Below are positions 1 through 6,630 of a stretch of 50,696 nucleotides of DNA, piece after piece; positions within the stretch are counted from its first letter, which is position 1; each line of letters begins with the position of its first letter. The stretch lies in NCBI GenBank assembly GCA_965371245.1, contig CBDUXT010000037.1:1-50696 (forward strand), written 5' to 3'. The notes under the pieces were generated by a model that was not told the DNA's origin, searched no databases, and was given only the letters and a program-made list of their open reading frames with translations. The translations under genes were made by a program, and so were the position numbers. This DNA is from CBDUXT01 sp965371245 (GTDB lineage Bacteria; Planctomycetota; Phycisphaerae; UBA1845).

Positions 1-55
1 ACAGCCTGCACTGTCACCCCAGCCGACTCAGCCAGCATGCGTAGCGGCCGCGGGA
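1..55. repeat. Terminal direct repeat, left copy (circle overlap)
   Basis: These 55 bases are identical to the last 55 bases of the window. A perfect repeat of this length at both contig ends is what a de Bruijn assembler leaves when a circular or circularly permuted molecule is closed. An open reading frame passes through the repeat in the same frame on both sides, which supports a true circle rather than a biological terminal repeat. Confidence 0.95.
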
Positions 56-377
56 ATTTACGTGGCTTGCCCCGCAGCGATTCGCTGGCTGCACGCCTCC
101 CACAAGCGACGCAACGTAAGTGATACCGGCTTCGCGGCTTTCTGCAGTCCACGCATATTCTCATAGCTTTTGACTTGCGCGTTTCCTCGCGCTGTCGTTT
201 CCGCAAACACTGGATGCACCCGCGCGTTTTCCCGGTGAACAGATTGTCCGACTGCACGAGAACGATACGGTTGCACTCGCATCGACACTCGTATGCCCGT
301 TGGTTGGCCTGTCTCACGCCGACTCCGACAATCGTCCACCGCCCGAACCGCTGGCCTATGCGATCTTCGGCTCTCAT
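1..377 (-). CDS. 5' part of junction-spanning Cys-rich zinc-binding protein
   Basis: This is the first 125 codons of a 215-residue protein that continues at 50641-50371 once the circle is closed. The start at 377 gives an ATGA overlap with the stop of the upstream gene at 374. Residues 8-40 (GQRFGRWTIVGVG then CRCEC) resemble the small N-terminal domain often found with phage HNH or AP2 proteins. CxxC pairs follow at about C54/C57, C75/C78 and C89/C92, and the second half adds C158/C161 and C174/C180, so several zinc ribbons are likely. A helix-turn-helix-like stretch (MLAESAGVTVQAV) begins at residue 114. No HNH catalytic motif is visible. I infer nucleic-acid binding; the exact role is unknown. 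The apparent ORF at 58-339 is another frame and is not real. Confidence 0.8.
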   Translation of the reverse strand, partial: MRAEDRIGQRFGRWTIVGVGVRQANQRAYECRCECNRIVLVQSDNLFTGKTRGCIQCLRKRQREETRKSKAMRICVDCRKPRSRYHLRCVACGRRAASESLRGKPRKFPRPLRMLAESAGVTVQA

Positions 378-649
378 GCCGTCAGTCCCTTCCATAGCAC
401 CTTGCGGCCAGCCGGTGTTATCTGATATCCGCGTTGCCCGTGCCCGAACACATAGACAACCCACCTGGCTTTCTGCAAGCGTCCCAGCCTGCCCGCCCCG
501 CAGATCGCGACATTCGACCCGCCGCCGCGATCGCCCGCCCCACGCTCGATCATGTTCGGCCACGCACGCTGCCCGAATTCACCCGGCAGCATCGGTCCGT
601 TGTCGCGGACGATTCGTAGGTGTTCGATCGCCTTGGCCGTCACCGTCAT
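374..649 (-). CDS. Small winged-helix-like protein
   Basis: The product is 91 residues. The start at 649 overlaps the methyltransferase stop by ATGA. The sequence reads as a winged helix: an N-terminal helix (AIEHLRIVRDNGPM), a middle helix, then GRLGRLQKARWV and a beta hairpin ending YQITPAGRKVL, a pattern seen in MarR/PadR-like proteins. A regulator is plausible, but a wing-helix fold can also serve in replication or packaging. It sits directly behind the cytosine methyltransferase, in the same transcript. Confidence 0.75.
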   Translation of the reverse strand: MTVTAKAIEHLRIVRDNGPMLPGEFGQRAWPNMIERGAGDRGGGSNVAICGAGRLGRLQKARWVVYVFGHGQRGYQITPAGRKVLWKGLTA

Positions 650-1419
650 ACCGTCAGCCTTGCCTTTCCGAGCGCGACCTTGACCGCCTTGGCGATCGCT
701 CGCCCCATCGCTAGCGGCACACCGTTGCCTATAGCCTGACATTTCGCAGCAACCGTGAAACCCGGCAAATCGAAGGCGTCGGGCAGCCCTTGCTTTCGTT
801 TCACTTCCGTAAATCCCGCTGCACCGCGCGAGTTCCACGGCAGTGCACCCTTGCCCTTTCGCAATTCTCTCACGCTGTTCGGTTTCTTCGACCTACGTTT
901 GTCCACGTTCGCAAGCGGACCCGTTGATCCGCCGCACGCCGCATATTCAAACTCCGGGTGCTCGAAAACCACTACGTCAACTCCCAGAATCTTCCGCCCG
1001 CCACGCCAACCGAACGACCAGCGCCGAACGCGGTTTTGCTTCTCGCCGAGTTGCCGATTGTTCAGAAGAAACGAATGAACACCGTAGCCCTCCACGGTAG
1101 GTATCGGAGCGTCGGGAACATTCTCCATAGCCCACCAAAGTGGTTCGGTTTCCTCGACGACCCGCTCGAACTCGGGAATCAGGTTGCCGAACTTCGGCTC
1201 GTGGCCGTTGTGCCGGACGATGTGAACCAGCCTAGAAAACATCTGGCACGGCGGCCCGCCGATCAGACCGGCGAACTTGCCGGGCGGCGGATGGAAGCGG
1301 CAGATGTCACCGCCCCACAGAACATCCGGCCCACGCACCACGCAAAAGCCCTCTTGCTCGAACGCCATGTCGAGCAGGCCGATGCCGGGGAACAGGCTAA
1401 GCACGAGCCGATCTTTCAT
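646..1419 (-). CDS. DNA (cytosine-C5) methyltransferase
   Basis: The product is 257 residues and transfers a methyl group from S-adenosylmethionine to cytosine C5 in DNA. All core motifs are in order: motif I LSLFPGIGLLDMAF (residues 7-20) for the cofactor, motif IV GGPPCQ with catalytic Cys59, motif VI ENV (99-101), motif VIII QNRVRR (128-133), and a C-terminal QAIGNGVP motif X. It is shorter than most bacterial Dcm enzymes, so the target-recognition region is small. The start at 1419 overlaps the nuclease gene by ATGA; the longer frame upstream has no family similarity. It probably protects phage DNA from host restriction, or pairs with the neighbouring nuclease. Confidence 0.93.
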   Translation of the reverse strand: MKDRLVLSLFPGIGLLDMAFEQEGFCVVRGPDVLWGGDICRFHPPPGKFAGLIGGPPCQMFSRLVHIVRHNGHEPKFGNLIPEFERVVEETEPLWWAMENVPDAPIPTVEGYGVHSFLLNNRQLGEKQNRVRRWSFGWRGGRKILGVDVVVFEHPEFEYAACGGSTGPLANVDKRRSKKPNSVRELRKGKGALPWNSRGAAGFTEVKRKQGLPDAFDLPGFTVAAKCQAIGNGVPLAMGRAIAKAVKVALGKARLTV

Positions 1420-2048
1420 GCGATCCCTTTCTCGACCAGCCCGCGGAGCTTGGCCGCTTGTCGCCGTTGCCGATAAGCCCGGCGTTCGCGAACCAACCGC
1501 ATCGCGACGTACATGCTGCTGGCGCTCGCATAGTGATTCGGGATCGCCCGAAACATCTCCTTGAACGTTGCCCGCGGATGTTTCTTTTTGAACTCGGCGA
1601 TGGCCGTTTCGAGTTCTTGTGCTGGTCCGACGCCCAATTCGCACGCTCTGCCGCCAATACCACCCGGCTCTAGCGTTTCGAGTTGTTCCAACATTCGGCG
1701 CTTGGCTCCCTCATTTAGCCATCGCGAATTCGGCGCTACGAGTATGACTAGCCCGCGCCGTAGCGAGAGCACCCCGAGCCCGACTTCGCGACACGCTTCT
1801 AGCGATGAGCGGCGCGGCTTGGTTCCGACTGCAACATAACACTGGTCGCAACACGTCTGAGCAAGCATGGCCTGATACCGCACCTTGTGAGAGAGCGTCA
1901 GCTTCAATTCGACCGCGACCAATTCGTCGCCGCGCCAGCCAACTAAATCAATGGCTGAACTGTAGTGCGGCACTTCGGCATAGACCGTGTAGCCGCGGCC
2001 CTCCAGCCACCGCGATACGGGTGCGGATAGATCAGACTCGCGCTTCAT
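1416..2048 (-). CDS. PD-(D/E)XK-fold nuclease
   Basis: The product is 210 residues. The N-terminal half carries the signature of the PD-(D/E)XK fold: Glu4, then Asp34 in SSAIDLVGW and Glu47-x-Lys49 in VAVELKL, predicted to bind metal and cut DNA. The following strands (CYVAVGTK, VGLGVLSLRRGLVIL) fit the fold. The C-terminal 80 residues are basic and helical. The gene lies between an ASCH-like gene and the C5 methyltransferase, with ATGA overlaps on both sides. It could be a restriction-like partner of the methyltransferase or a repair/recombination nuclease; the sequence does not decide. Confidence 0.75.
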   Translation of the reverse strand: MKRESDLSAPVSRWLEGRGYTVYAEVPHYSSAIDLVGWRGDELVAVELKLTLSHKVRYQAMLAQTCCDQCYVAVGTKPRRSSLEACREVGLGVLSLRRGLVILVAPNSRWLNEGAKRRMLEQLETLEPGGIGGRACELGVGPAQELETAIAEFKKKHPRATFKEMFRAIPNHYASASSMYVAMRLVRERRAYRQRRQAAKLRGLVEKGIA

Positions 2049-2461
2049 GCCGTCAGCCCTGCCTTCCCGAGCGCCCAATCAGGAAACGGCGTCTCGTCCG
2101 AATAATCCCACCAGCGGCTACGCCAACCTCGAAAGCCTGTGATCGGCTCGGCGATCGTTACCGCGACGGCCCCGCCGCCGCGAATGAACGCAATCGGGGC
2201 CTTGCCGTTCCGGAAGCGGCTCTCGTCGAACAGGCAGCGGATCAGTGGAGCGTAGCCTCGCAACCGGCCCTCACAGACGATATATACTCGCTCGCCGGGC
2301 TGAATGTATGGCAGCGGGCCGTACGTGGTAAATGCCCACTCTTCGCCGCTCCATTCCTCGCCGACCGCGTCACCCTCTTCGATCCATGCGGCGAGCCCGC
2401 GCTTGCCCGGCACGCCATCCAGCTTGAAGTTCATCGGCACCGTCACAACTACGTCGCTCAT
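2045..2461 (-). CDS. ASCH/PUA-like small protein
   Basis: The product is 138 residues. The middle (LPYIQPGERVYIVCEGRLRGYAPL) looks like an ASCH/PUA-type beta barrel, where a conserved 'GE+VYI...GRLRGY' turn forms part of a nucleic-acid binding cleft. The C-terminal region is tryptophan-rich (GWRSRWWDY). Phages often carry such proteins next to replication genes. The family assignment is by eye only. It shares ATGA overlaps with the replication initiator upstream and the nuclease downstream. Confidence 0.6.
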   Translation of the reverse strand: MSDVVVTVPMNFKLDGVPGKRGLAAWIEEGDAVGEEWSGEEWAFTTYGPLPYIQPGERVYIVCEGRLRGYAPLIRCLFDESRFRNGKAPIAFIRGGGAVAVTIAEPITGFRGWRSRWWDYSDETPFPDWALGKAGLTA

Positions 2462-3348
2462 GCGATCCCTTTCTCAACCAGCCGCCATTCGTTGACCACC
2501 AGCCCCAACCACATCGGCTCCATCGCGACGGCGTCCGCGGTTGGCTGTGGCGGATTCTTCGTGGAGAACGCCGGATGCCGTTTCTTGTAGCGAGCCCCAG
2601 CCGATTCGATGAGCTCGGCTAGGCGTTCCGGCGGGATGGCAGTCAGGCTCCGCCACAGCGCCCTACCCCGCGCCCTTTCCGCTTCCACCTCTGCCTTGCG
2701 TTTCACGTTCGGATCGGGCGGCGGTTTCTCACCGGCGGCAAGCTGGGCAATCACGAAACCGACCCAATCGTCAACCCGATGCTTTCGCTCCGCCACCGCC
2801 AACCATTCGTCCAGGCGCTCGAGAGTCGCGCCCGGCCCGGCTGCGGCTTTTTCCGCACCCTTACGGCTGGCGCCGAGTCCGATGAGCCGTTCCGCAATCT
2901 CCCCCACACCCCCTCTTACTCGGAGCTCTTCACCTCCACCTTCATCTTCAGGGAGTTGCTGGGGGTTTGCTAGCGGTTTGCTAGGCGTTTGCTTGGCCTT
3001 TTGCTTGCCGCCGAGAGCGCCGGCGGCGGCACGTTTATGTCGTAAGTCTTCATCTCGCAACAACCTACGCGAATAGACGGCTCCGGAGCCGTCCCGATGA
3101 GCGACACCCTTGTCGAGCAGTTCCGCCAAGCAGGTCCTCACTACGTCGTTGCACCCGCTCACCGCGCAGACGATTTCCTCGTCAAGCCAAGGCCTACCAC
3201 CTGCTACGAGTTTGCCACGCGGCTCGCAATCGAACATTAGACAGAGCATGTCCATCCACACGCCGCGGGCGGCCGGCGAGCATCGCCGCAATTCGGCATC
3301 CTTCATCCAGTCGCCCGGGTAGAACTGAAACGCCGGCAACTTGGCCAT
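2458..3348 (-). CDS. DUF1376-like phage replication initiator
   Basis: The product is 296 residues. The N-terminus (MAKLPAFQFYPGDWMKD) followed by LRRCSPAARGVWMDMLCLMF matches the DUF1376 winged-helix domain of phage replication/origin-binding proteins. A lysine-rich linker near residue 110 leads to a C-terminal helical domain (ERLDEWLAVAERKH), where such proteins usually contact host helicase loader. An upstream in-frame ATG at 3474 exists, but its 42 extra residues look non-coding and overlap another ORF, so 3348 is preferred. As the first large gene after a promoter, it probably starts replication using host helicase and polymerase, since none is encoded here. Confidence 0.78.
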   Translation of the reverse strand: MAKLPAFQFYPGDWMKDAELRRCSPAARGVWMDMLCLMFDCEPRGKLVAGGRPWLDEEIVCAVSGCNDVVRTCLAELLDKGVAHRDGSGAVYSRRLLRDEDLRHKRAAAGALGGKQKAKQTPSKPLANPQQLPEDEGGGEELRVRGGVGEIAERLIGLGASRKGAEKAAAGPGATLERLDEWLAVAERKHRVDDWVGFVIAQLAAGEKPPPDPNVKRKAEVEAERARGRALWRSLTAIPPERLAELIESAGARYKKRHPAFSTKNPPQPTADAVAMEPMWLGLVVNEWRLVEKGIA

Positions 3349-3409
3349 GTCAGATCCGTCCGACACGCGGCGGGAAAGGACTCCGGCGGATGGACAGCCA
3401 CGGGCGAGG

Positions 3410-3487
3410 TTATCGCCTACGGTGTGCCGCCGAAGCCCTTTCGGGCCGCTTCTGATTGTCAATTGAGAAACCATCGTAGCTGTCCAT
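3410..3487 (-). CDS. 25-residue leaderless ORF
   Basis: A short basic peptide begins MDSYDGFSIDNQ and ends in three arginines. It is the first ATG after a promoter whose predicted start point falls on or just before this ATG. There is no Shine-Dalgarno site at the usual distance, so translation would be leaderless. It may be a leader peptide for the initiator gene. The size makes the call tentative. Confidence 0.4.
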   Translation of the reverse strand: MDSYDGFSIDNQKRPERASAAHRRR

Positions 3488-3494
3488 GTCGCCC

Positions 3495-3523
3495 AACCTA
3501 CCCGCCAGCCTGGCCGGCGTCAA
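3495..3523 (-). promoter_or_regulatory. Promoter, leaderless geometry (TTGACG-17-TAGGTT)
   Basis: On the minus strand a -35 of TTGACG (3523-3518) is separated by exactly 17 bases from a -10 of TAGGTT (3500-3495). The ATG at 3487 lies 7 bases after the -10. The site follows a terminator-like inverted repeat and precedes the replication initiator, where a new transcription unit is expected. The -35 matches 5 of 6 consensus bases; the -10 resembles actinobacterial TAGGNT boxes. Confidence 0.55.
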
Positions 3524-3535
3524 GGGAAATCCGCG

Positions 3536-3580
3536 TCATTCGGCCTCCATCGTGACGAGCAGGGCGTCGGCGTTCTTCAT
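3536..3580 (-). CDS. 14-residue micro-ORF
   Basis: The peptide reads MKNADALLVTMEAE. A GGAG motif lies 6 bases upstream of the ATG, and the stop overlaps by ATGA a second 13-residue ORF (3539-3498) that ends inside the -10 box. Both lie between a terminator-like repeat and a promoter. They may be remnants or leader peptides. Evidence is only the ribosome-binding site and the overlap. Confidence 0.25.
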   Translation of the reverse strand: MKNADALLVTMEAE

Positions 3581-3590
3581 CTCTCGCTCC

Positions 3591-3660
3591 AAAAGCCCGG
3601 CCGGTCGTTGGGCTGGGGAACCGACACGCACGGCTACACACCGCACGCCGACCGGCCGGG
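3591..3660 (-). terminator. Terminator-like inverted repeat
   Basis: Perfect 12-bp arms, CCCGGCCGGTCG at 3660-3649 and its complement at 3607-3596, flank a 41-base loop. On the minus strand the second arm is followed by CTTTT. It lies 8 bases after the stop of the 3668-3916 gene and just ahead of the promoter at 3495-3523, exactly where an early transcript should end. The long loop and short T-run make it weaker than a textbook terminator. Confidence 0.55.
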
Positions 3661-3667
3661 TGCAAAG

Positions 3668-3916
3668 CTACTCGGTTACGGGCGCGGGCTCGGCGTCCGC
3701 ATTGACCACAGGCCGGTTGCCGTGGCCGGGCTTGTAGATGGCCTTGCGCAGAAGCCTGTCGGCTCGATCGACCGCACGTGGGGACAGATCGACCTCGTGC
3801 CGTACGGCCTCAGACAACGATCCGTCCGTGAGTCGGTAGGACCGCGTAAAAACCTGCCTGACAACATCCTTCGTAGTCCCGTACACGTCGCAAACTCGTT
3901 TCTCTACCAGTGCCAT
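3668..3916 (-). CDS. Small helical protein, unknown
   Basis: The product is 82 residues, with a good ribosome-binding site (GAGAGGTG) before ATG 3916. The centre, HEVDLSPRAVDRADRLLRKA, is a helical pair, and the tail is proline/alanine-rich. I do not recognise a family with certainty. It is the last gene of the early operon before the terminator-like repeat at 3596-3660 and is preceded by a large 13-bp inverted repeat. Confidence 0.6.
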   Translation of the reverse strand: MALVEKRVCDVYGTTKDVVRQVFTRSYRLTDGSLSEAVRHEVDLSPRAVDRADRLLRKAIYKPGHGNRPVVNADAEPAPVTE

Positions 3917-3939
3917 TGTTCACCTCTCAAAAGTAAGGG

Positions 3940-3980
3940 GCGCGGCCGACGCCTCTTTGTTCCTGTTGCGTCGGCCGCGC
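3940..3980. repeat. Perfect 13-bp inverted repeat between early genes
   Basis: The arms GCGCGGCCGACGC (3940-3952) and its complement (3968-3980) flank a 15-base AT-richer loop. The repeat fills most of the 78-base gap between two genes. In minus-strand RNA the very stable hairpin would sit about 20 bases before the ribosome-binding site of the 3916 gene. It has no T-run on the exit side, only TTACTTTT 4 bases later, so it could be an attenuator, an RNA-stabilising stem, or a partial terminator. Confidence 0.6.
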
Positions 3981-3994
3981 AGGGACGTTAGCCA

Positions 3995-4231
3995 TCACGT
4001 CCCGGCTCCCGATTTCGTCTCACCACGCGAAGCAATCTCATCTTCGCGACGCACGAATATCCCGCCCACGTCCGGCGAGCGGAGACGGTAGCACCCGTCA
4101 TCGCCGGGCACCATCGGCGGCACCAGTTCAACTATCTCAGCCGGATGCGGGCGCGGGGCGCGGCGAGTGCGAACCTCGCTTTCGCGATAGAACCATACCG
4201 GATCGCCAACCTCGAATTTCCGCTCGCTCAT
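3995..4231 (-). CDS. Small protein with SH3-like 'VGDPVWFY' start
   Basis: The product is 78 residues and starts MSERKFEVGDPVWFYRESE; the ATGA overlap with the gene ending at 4228 fixes the start. The 'FEVGDPVWFY' stretch and the later IVELVPPMVPGDDGCYRL resemble small barrel proteins that modulate other phage or host proteins. No function can be assigned. Confidence 0.6.
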   Translation of the reverse strand: MSERKFEVGDPVWFYRESEVRTRRAPRPHPAEIVELVPPMVPGDDGCYRLRSPDVGGIFVRREDEIASRGETKSGAGT

Positions 4232-4506
4232 TCGCTCGCCTCCGCCGCACGTTCGATTATTTCGCAATCGTCATCGGACACCTCGGCGAACACCCCCGCG
4301 AAGGCTATCTGGTTGCTTCGGCCGTCACTGTATCGACCACACGCCACTTCATGCCGTTGCGTAATCGACGACATAGCATAATCCAGCACCCTTTCATCAT
4401 CCGTTTCGCTGGCATATCCGGGGCCGCATGGAATCCGGACCGTCGCGACGACCGACATTTCGACAACGTACGTCTGGTGTTTTTCACTCTCGTCGAACGA
4501 TTTCAT
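4228..4506 (-). CDS. Unknown 92-residue protein
   Basis: The protein begins MKSFDESEKHQTYVVEMSVVATVRIPCG and alternates short beta-like stretches with charged loops; the C-terminus is acidic (EVSDDDCEIIERAAEASE). No family is recognised. It overlaps the coiled-coil gene upstream by 23 bases and the next gene by ATGA, so it is translated as part of the early operon. Confidence 0.6.
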   Translation of the reverse strand: MKSFDESEKHQTYVVEMSVVATVRIPCGPGYASETDDERVLDYAMSSITQRHEVACGRYSDGRSNQIAFAGVFAEVSDDDCEIIERAAEASE

Positions 4507-4702
4507 GCAATATGCTCCTCATGCTTTCGATTCGCCGGACAACTAAGTTTTCTACTGCCCCGATTCGCGTTTGCAATTCACCTATCCTAGCCTGAAGGCG
4601 ACCGAACGCTTCGTGAACTGAGTCGCGGCGAGCCAGTTCGCCCATCTTGGTTTCCAAGACATCGAGACGGCGCAATATTACACTCATTTCAGGTGTCGTC
4701 AC
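4484..4702 (-). CDS. Small coiled-coil protein
   Basis: The product is 72 residues from a GTG start that overlaps the stop of the SbcC-like gene (GTGA); ATG 4687 is an alternative. The sequence is a single heptad-like coiled coil (VILRRLDVLETKMGELARR, then LQARIGELQTRIGAVENL). It may dimerise or bind the long coiled-coil ATPase encoded just upstream. This is inferred from adjacency only. Confidence 0.6.
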   Translation of the reverse strand: MTTPEMSVILRRLDVLETKMGELARRDSVHEAFGRLQARIGELQTRIGAVENLVVRRIESMRSILHEIVRRE

Positions 4703-6183
4703 GAGTTCGCCTCCTCCGCACGGATCGCGGCCTGATCGGCGTACGGTTCGCATCGCAACTCCCCTTCATCCGCGACGGCCGTGAAAATGTAGCAACCGCG
4801 TTTGGCGGCCTGTTCGTGCAGCCAAAGCCGAGTCGATTCGTTCATTTCCGAAAACGCCTCTTGCGGGAATACGATCAGCCGATTCGGAGCACCGGCAATG
4901 TCGAGCAGCGGCCGCCATTTCTCGGTAGAACTGAGTTCGTCGAACGGCTCATAGTCGGAGCGGTCAGTCTTACACACGAGTCGCGGGTTGCCGTCGTCGT
5001 CATTGCGACACAACAGTGGACAGTCGGGGATACGGGCGATAGCTTCCGACAGAACGCCGAATATCGAACCGGCCGCCTTGCGGAGCGCTATGGATCGTTT
5101 CTCGTGTTCGGCAGCCTGCTCGCGAAAACCAACAGCCTCGTCACTGGCGGCCTTTGCGAGACGCACGCGCGCGCCCAGCTCGGAAGCAGCGTTAGCGGCC
5201 GTAGAGGCGGCGTCCGCTTTTGTGATATCGGCATCGGTTGGGCACTCGACCGCCTCAGCCACCTCAATATCGGCACGCCAACCCGCGGCAAGCTCCTCAC
5301 GTTGCTTTGCCCCTTGGAGTTGGGTTTCGGCATGGCGCAGGGCGGACTGTGTAGCTGACTGCGCCTCGCGGGCTGCACGCATTTGGGCTTCGAGCTTGCC
5401 GACTCGTTCGTCCGATTCTTCGTTGGCCGCAGCGCACTTCTCCGCAGCGGCTGTCGCGGACTCAACCGAGTCGGCCTTCGGTGCGTTGTCGAGCGACTTC
5501 CGTGCGGCTGCCGCACGCCCCAGGCTGGCCTCGCCCGTCTCCTTTTGCTGCCGGAGCCGCGCGGCCTCGTCTCGGGCCGCCAGCCATTTTGCCTCCAGCG
5601 CATACTTGTCGTGCGGGGCGTTGAGATCGACGCCGCTACACGCGGTGGCCCGCGATTTGCAGTCGGCCAGCCGATCATTGCGCTGTACTTCGACGGCCGT
5701 TGCTGCCGCCTCAACCGTTCGCTTGACCCGCTCAGCCATGTCAACGAGATCGTCAGACGCGATACCCTCCAGCGATACGCCACCGGCCCGCTCGTGAAAC
5801 AGATTGATATCGGCCGTGACGCCAGCCAGCCGAACTAGAGCCGCGATTCGATGCCGATCGCGCACGGCGACCTCGTTGAACTTCGGCGAATGCAGTTTCG
5901 CGATATCGAGATCGCCGAGCCCTTCGACACTGAGCGTACCGTCGTACGTCGTTCGTTTCGTTATTCGGATGGAGCGATCGCCGACAGCGGCAGTTCCGGC
6001 CTTCGCCCCGTCCGACTTCTGAGGCCGATCAGCGCGGCCGCCGATCAGCAATTCGATGAGTCGGAGTATCGTCGTCTTGCCGATGCCATGCTTCCCGCAC
6101 AGGACGTATACGCCGGGCTTGTCGAGCTTGTATTCAAACTCGGATACTGGTCCGATGTCGTTCACTTCGATTGTCGTGCTCAT
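4699..6183 (-). CDS. SbcC/RecN-like coiled-coil ATPase
   Basis: The product is 494 residues. A Walker A motif GKHGIGKTT lies at residues 30-38, after a beta-rich N-terminus typical of ABC-type DNA repair ATPases. A long alanine/glutamate/arginine-rich coiled coil fills roughly residues 130-360. The C-terminus has LSSTEKWRPLLDIA (signature-like) and a Walker B-like LIVFPQEAF, followed by FTAVADEGELR, a D-loop/switch-like end. SbcC/Rad50 proteins are about 1000 residues, so this is a phage mini version without an evident zinc hook. It sits beside an exonuclease and a DNA-binding protein, which suggests recombination-dependent replication or end processing. Confidence 0.78.
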   Translation of the reverse strand: MSTTIEVNDIGPVSEFEYKLDKPGVYVLCGKHGIGKTTILRLIELLIGGRADRPQKSDGAKAGTAAVGDRSIRITKRTTYDGTLSVEGLGDLDIAKLHSPKFNEVAVRDRHRIAALVRLAGVTADINLFHERAGGVSLEGIASDDLVDMAERVKRTVEAAATAVEVQRNDRLADCKSRATACSGVDLNAPHDKYALEAKWLAARDEAARLRQQKETGEASLGRAAAARKSLDNAPKADSVESATAAAEKCAAANEESDERVGKLEAQMRAAREAQSATQSALRHAETQLQGAKQREELAAGWRADIEVAEAVECPTDADITKADAASTAANAASELGARVRLAKAASDEAVGFREQAAEHEKRSIALRKAAGSIFGVLSEAIARIPDCPLLCRNDDDGNPRLVCKTDRSDYEPFDELSSTEKWRPLLDIAGAPNRLIVFPQEAFSEMNESTRLWLHEQAAKRGCYIFTAVADEGELRCEPYADQAAIRAEEANS

Positions 6184-6198
6184 CGTTGCCCTTTCAAT

Positions 6199-6630
6199 TT
6201 AGCTTTGTTCTGCCGCGTCGCGTTTACGGATCGCGGCCTGTTCGGATTCGCTGGGCGGGCCGGAAGCCGGGGGCGCGGCATCGCCGGGGGCCGTGGGTGC
6301 GCGGTCGCGAATGCGAATGCAGTCCCAGCCCCTGTCGCGAGTTGGATAGAGCGTGATACGCTTACCCTGCCACTCTTCGCCCCGGCTTCCGAGCACCTTT
6401 TCAACGGTCGCGGTATTCGTTTTGTTCAAGATCAGTTTCTTTTTCTTGCCAACGAACGACACGATCGGCTTGCGCTCAGGAGCGTCGTCCGCACGTTCCA
6501 GGTTCTGCCACGTTACGGATTCGATAGTGACAACTGCGTCCTGGCCTCGCAGGTCTTCAAAGGCGAGATACTTCTTGGGAAACATCAGCTCGCCGCCGAG
6601 CGTCGCATTGCATTTTATGGCCTTACGCAT
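6199..6630 (-). CDS. Putative ssDNA-binding/recombination accessory protein
   Basis: The product is 143 residues and begins MRKAIKCNATLGGELMFPKKYLAF. A beta-rich core (DAVVTIESVTWQNL, PIVSFVGKKKKLILNKTN, KRITLYPTRD) followed by a proline/alanine/glutamate-rich tail recalls OB-fold ssDNA-binding proteins with acidic tails. It lies between a RecE-like exonuclease and an SbcC-like ATPase, the usual place for a single-strand binding or annealing protein. I see no exact family match, so the role is inferred from context. Confidence 0.6.
   Translation of the reverse strand: MRKAIKCNATLGGELMFPKKYLAFEDLRGQDAVVTIESVTWQNLERADDAPERKPIVSFVGKKKKLILNKTNTATVEKVLGSRGEEWQGKRITLYPTRDRGWDCIRIRDRAPTAPGDAAPPASGPPSESEQAAIRKRDAAEQS

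Noticed and set aside
58..339. 93-codon minus frame near the left end
   Set aside because: The true frame is the junction-spanning gene starting at 377 with an ATGA overlap and zinc motifs; this one is an alternate frame.
4693..5838. Several plus-strand frames over the SbcC-like gene
   Set aside because: They mirror the alanine/glutamate-rich coiled coil as serine/arginine-rich low-complexity sequence and have no ribosome sites.
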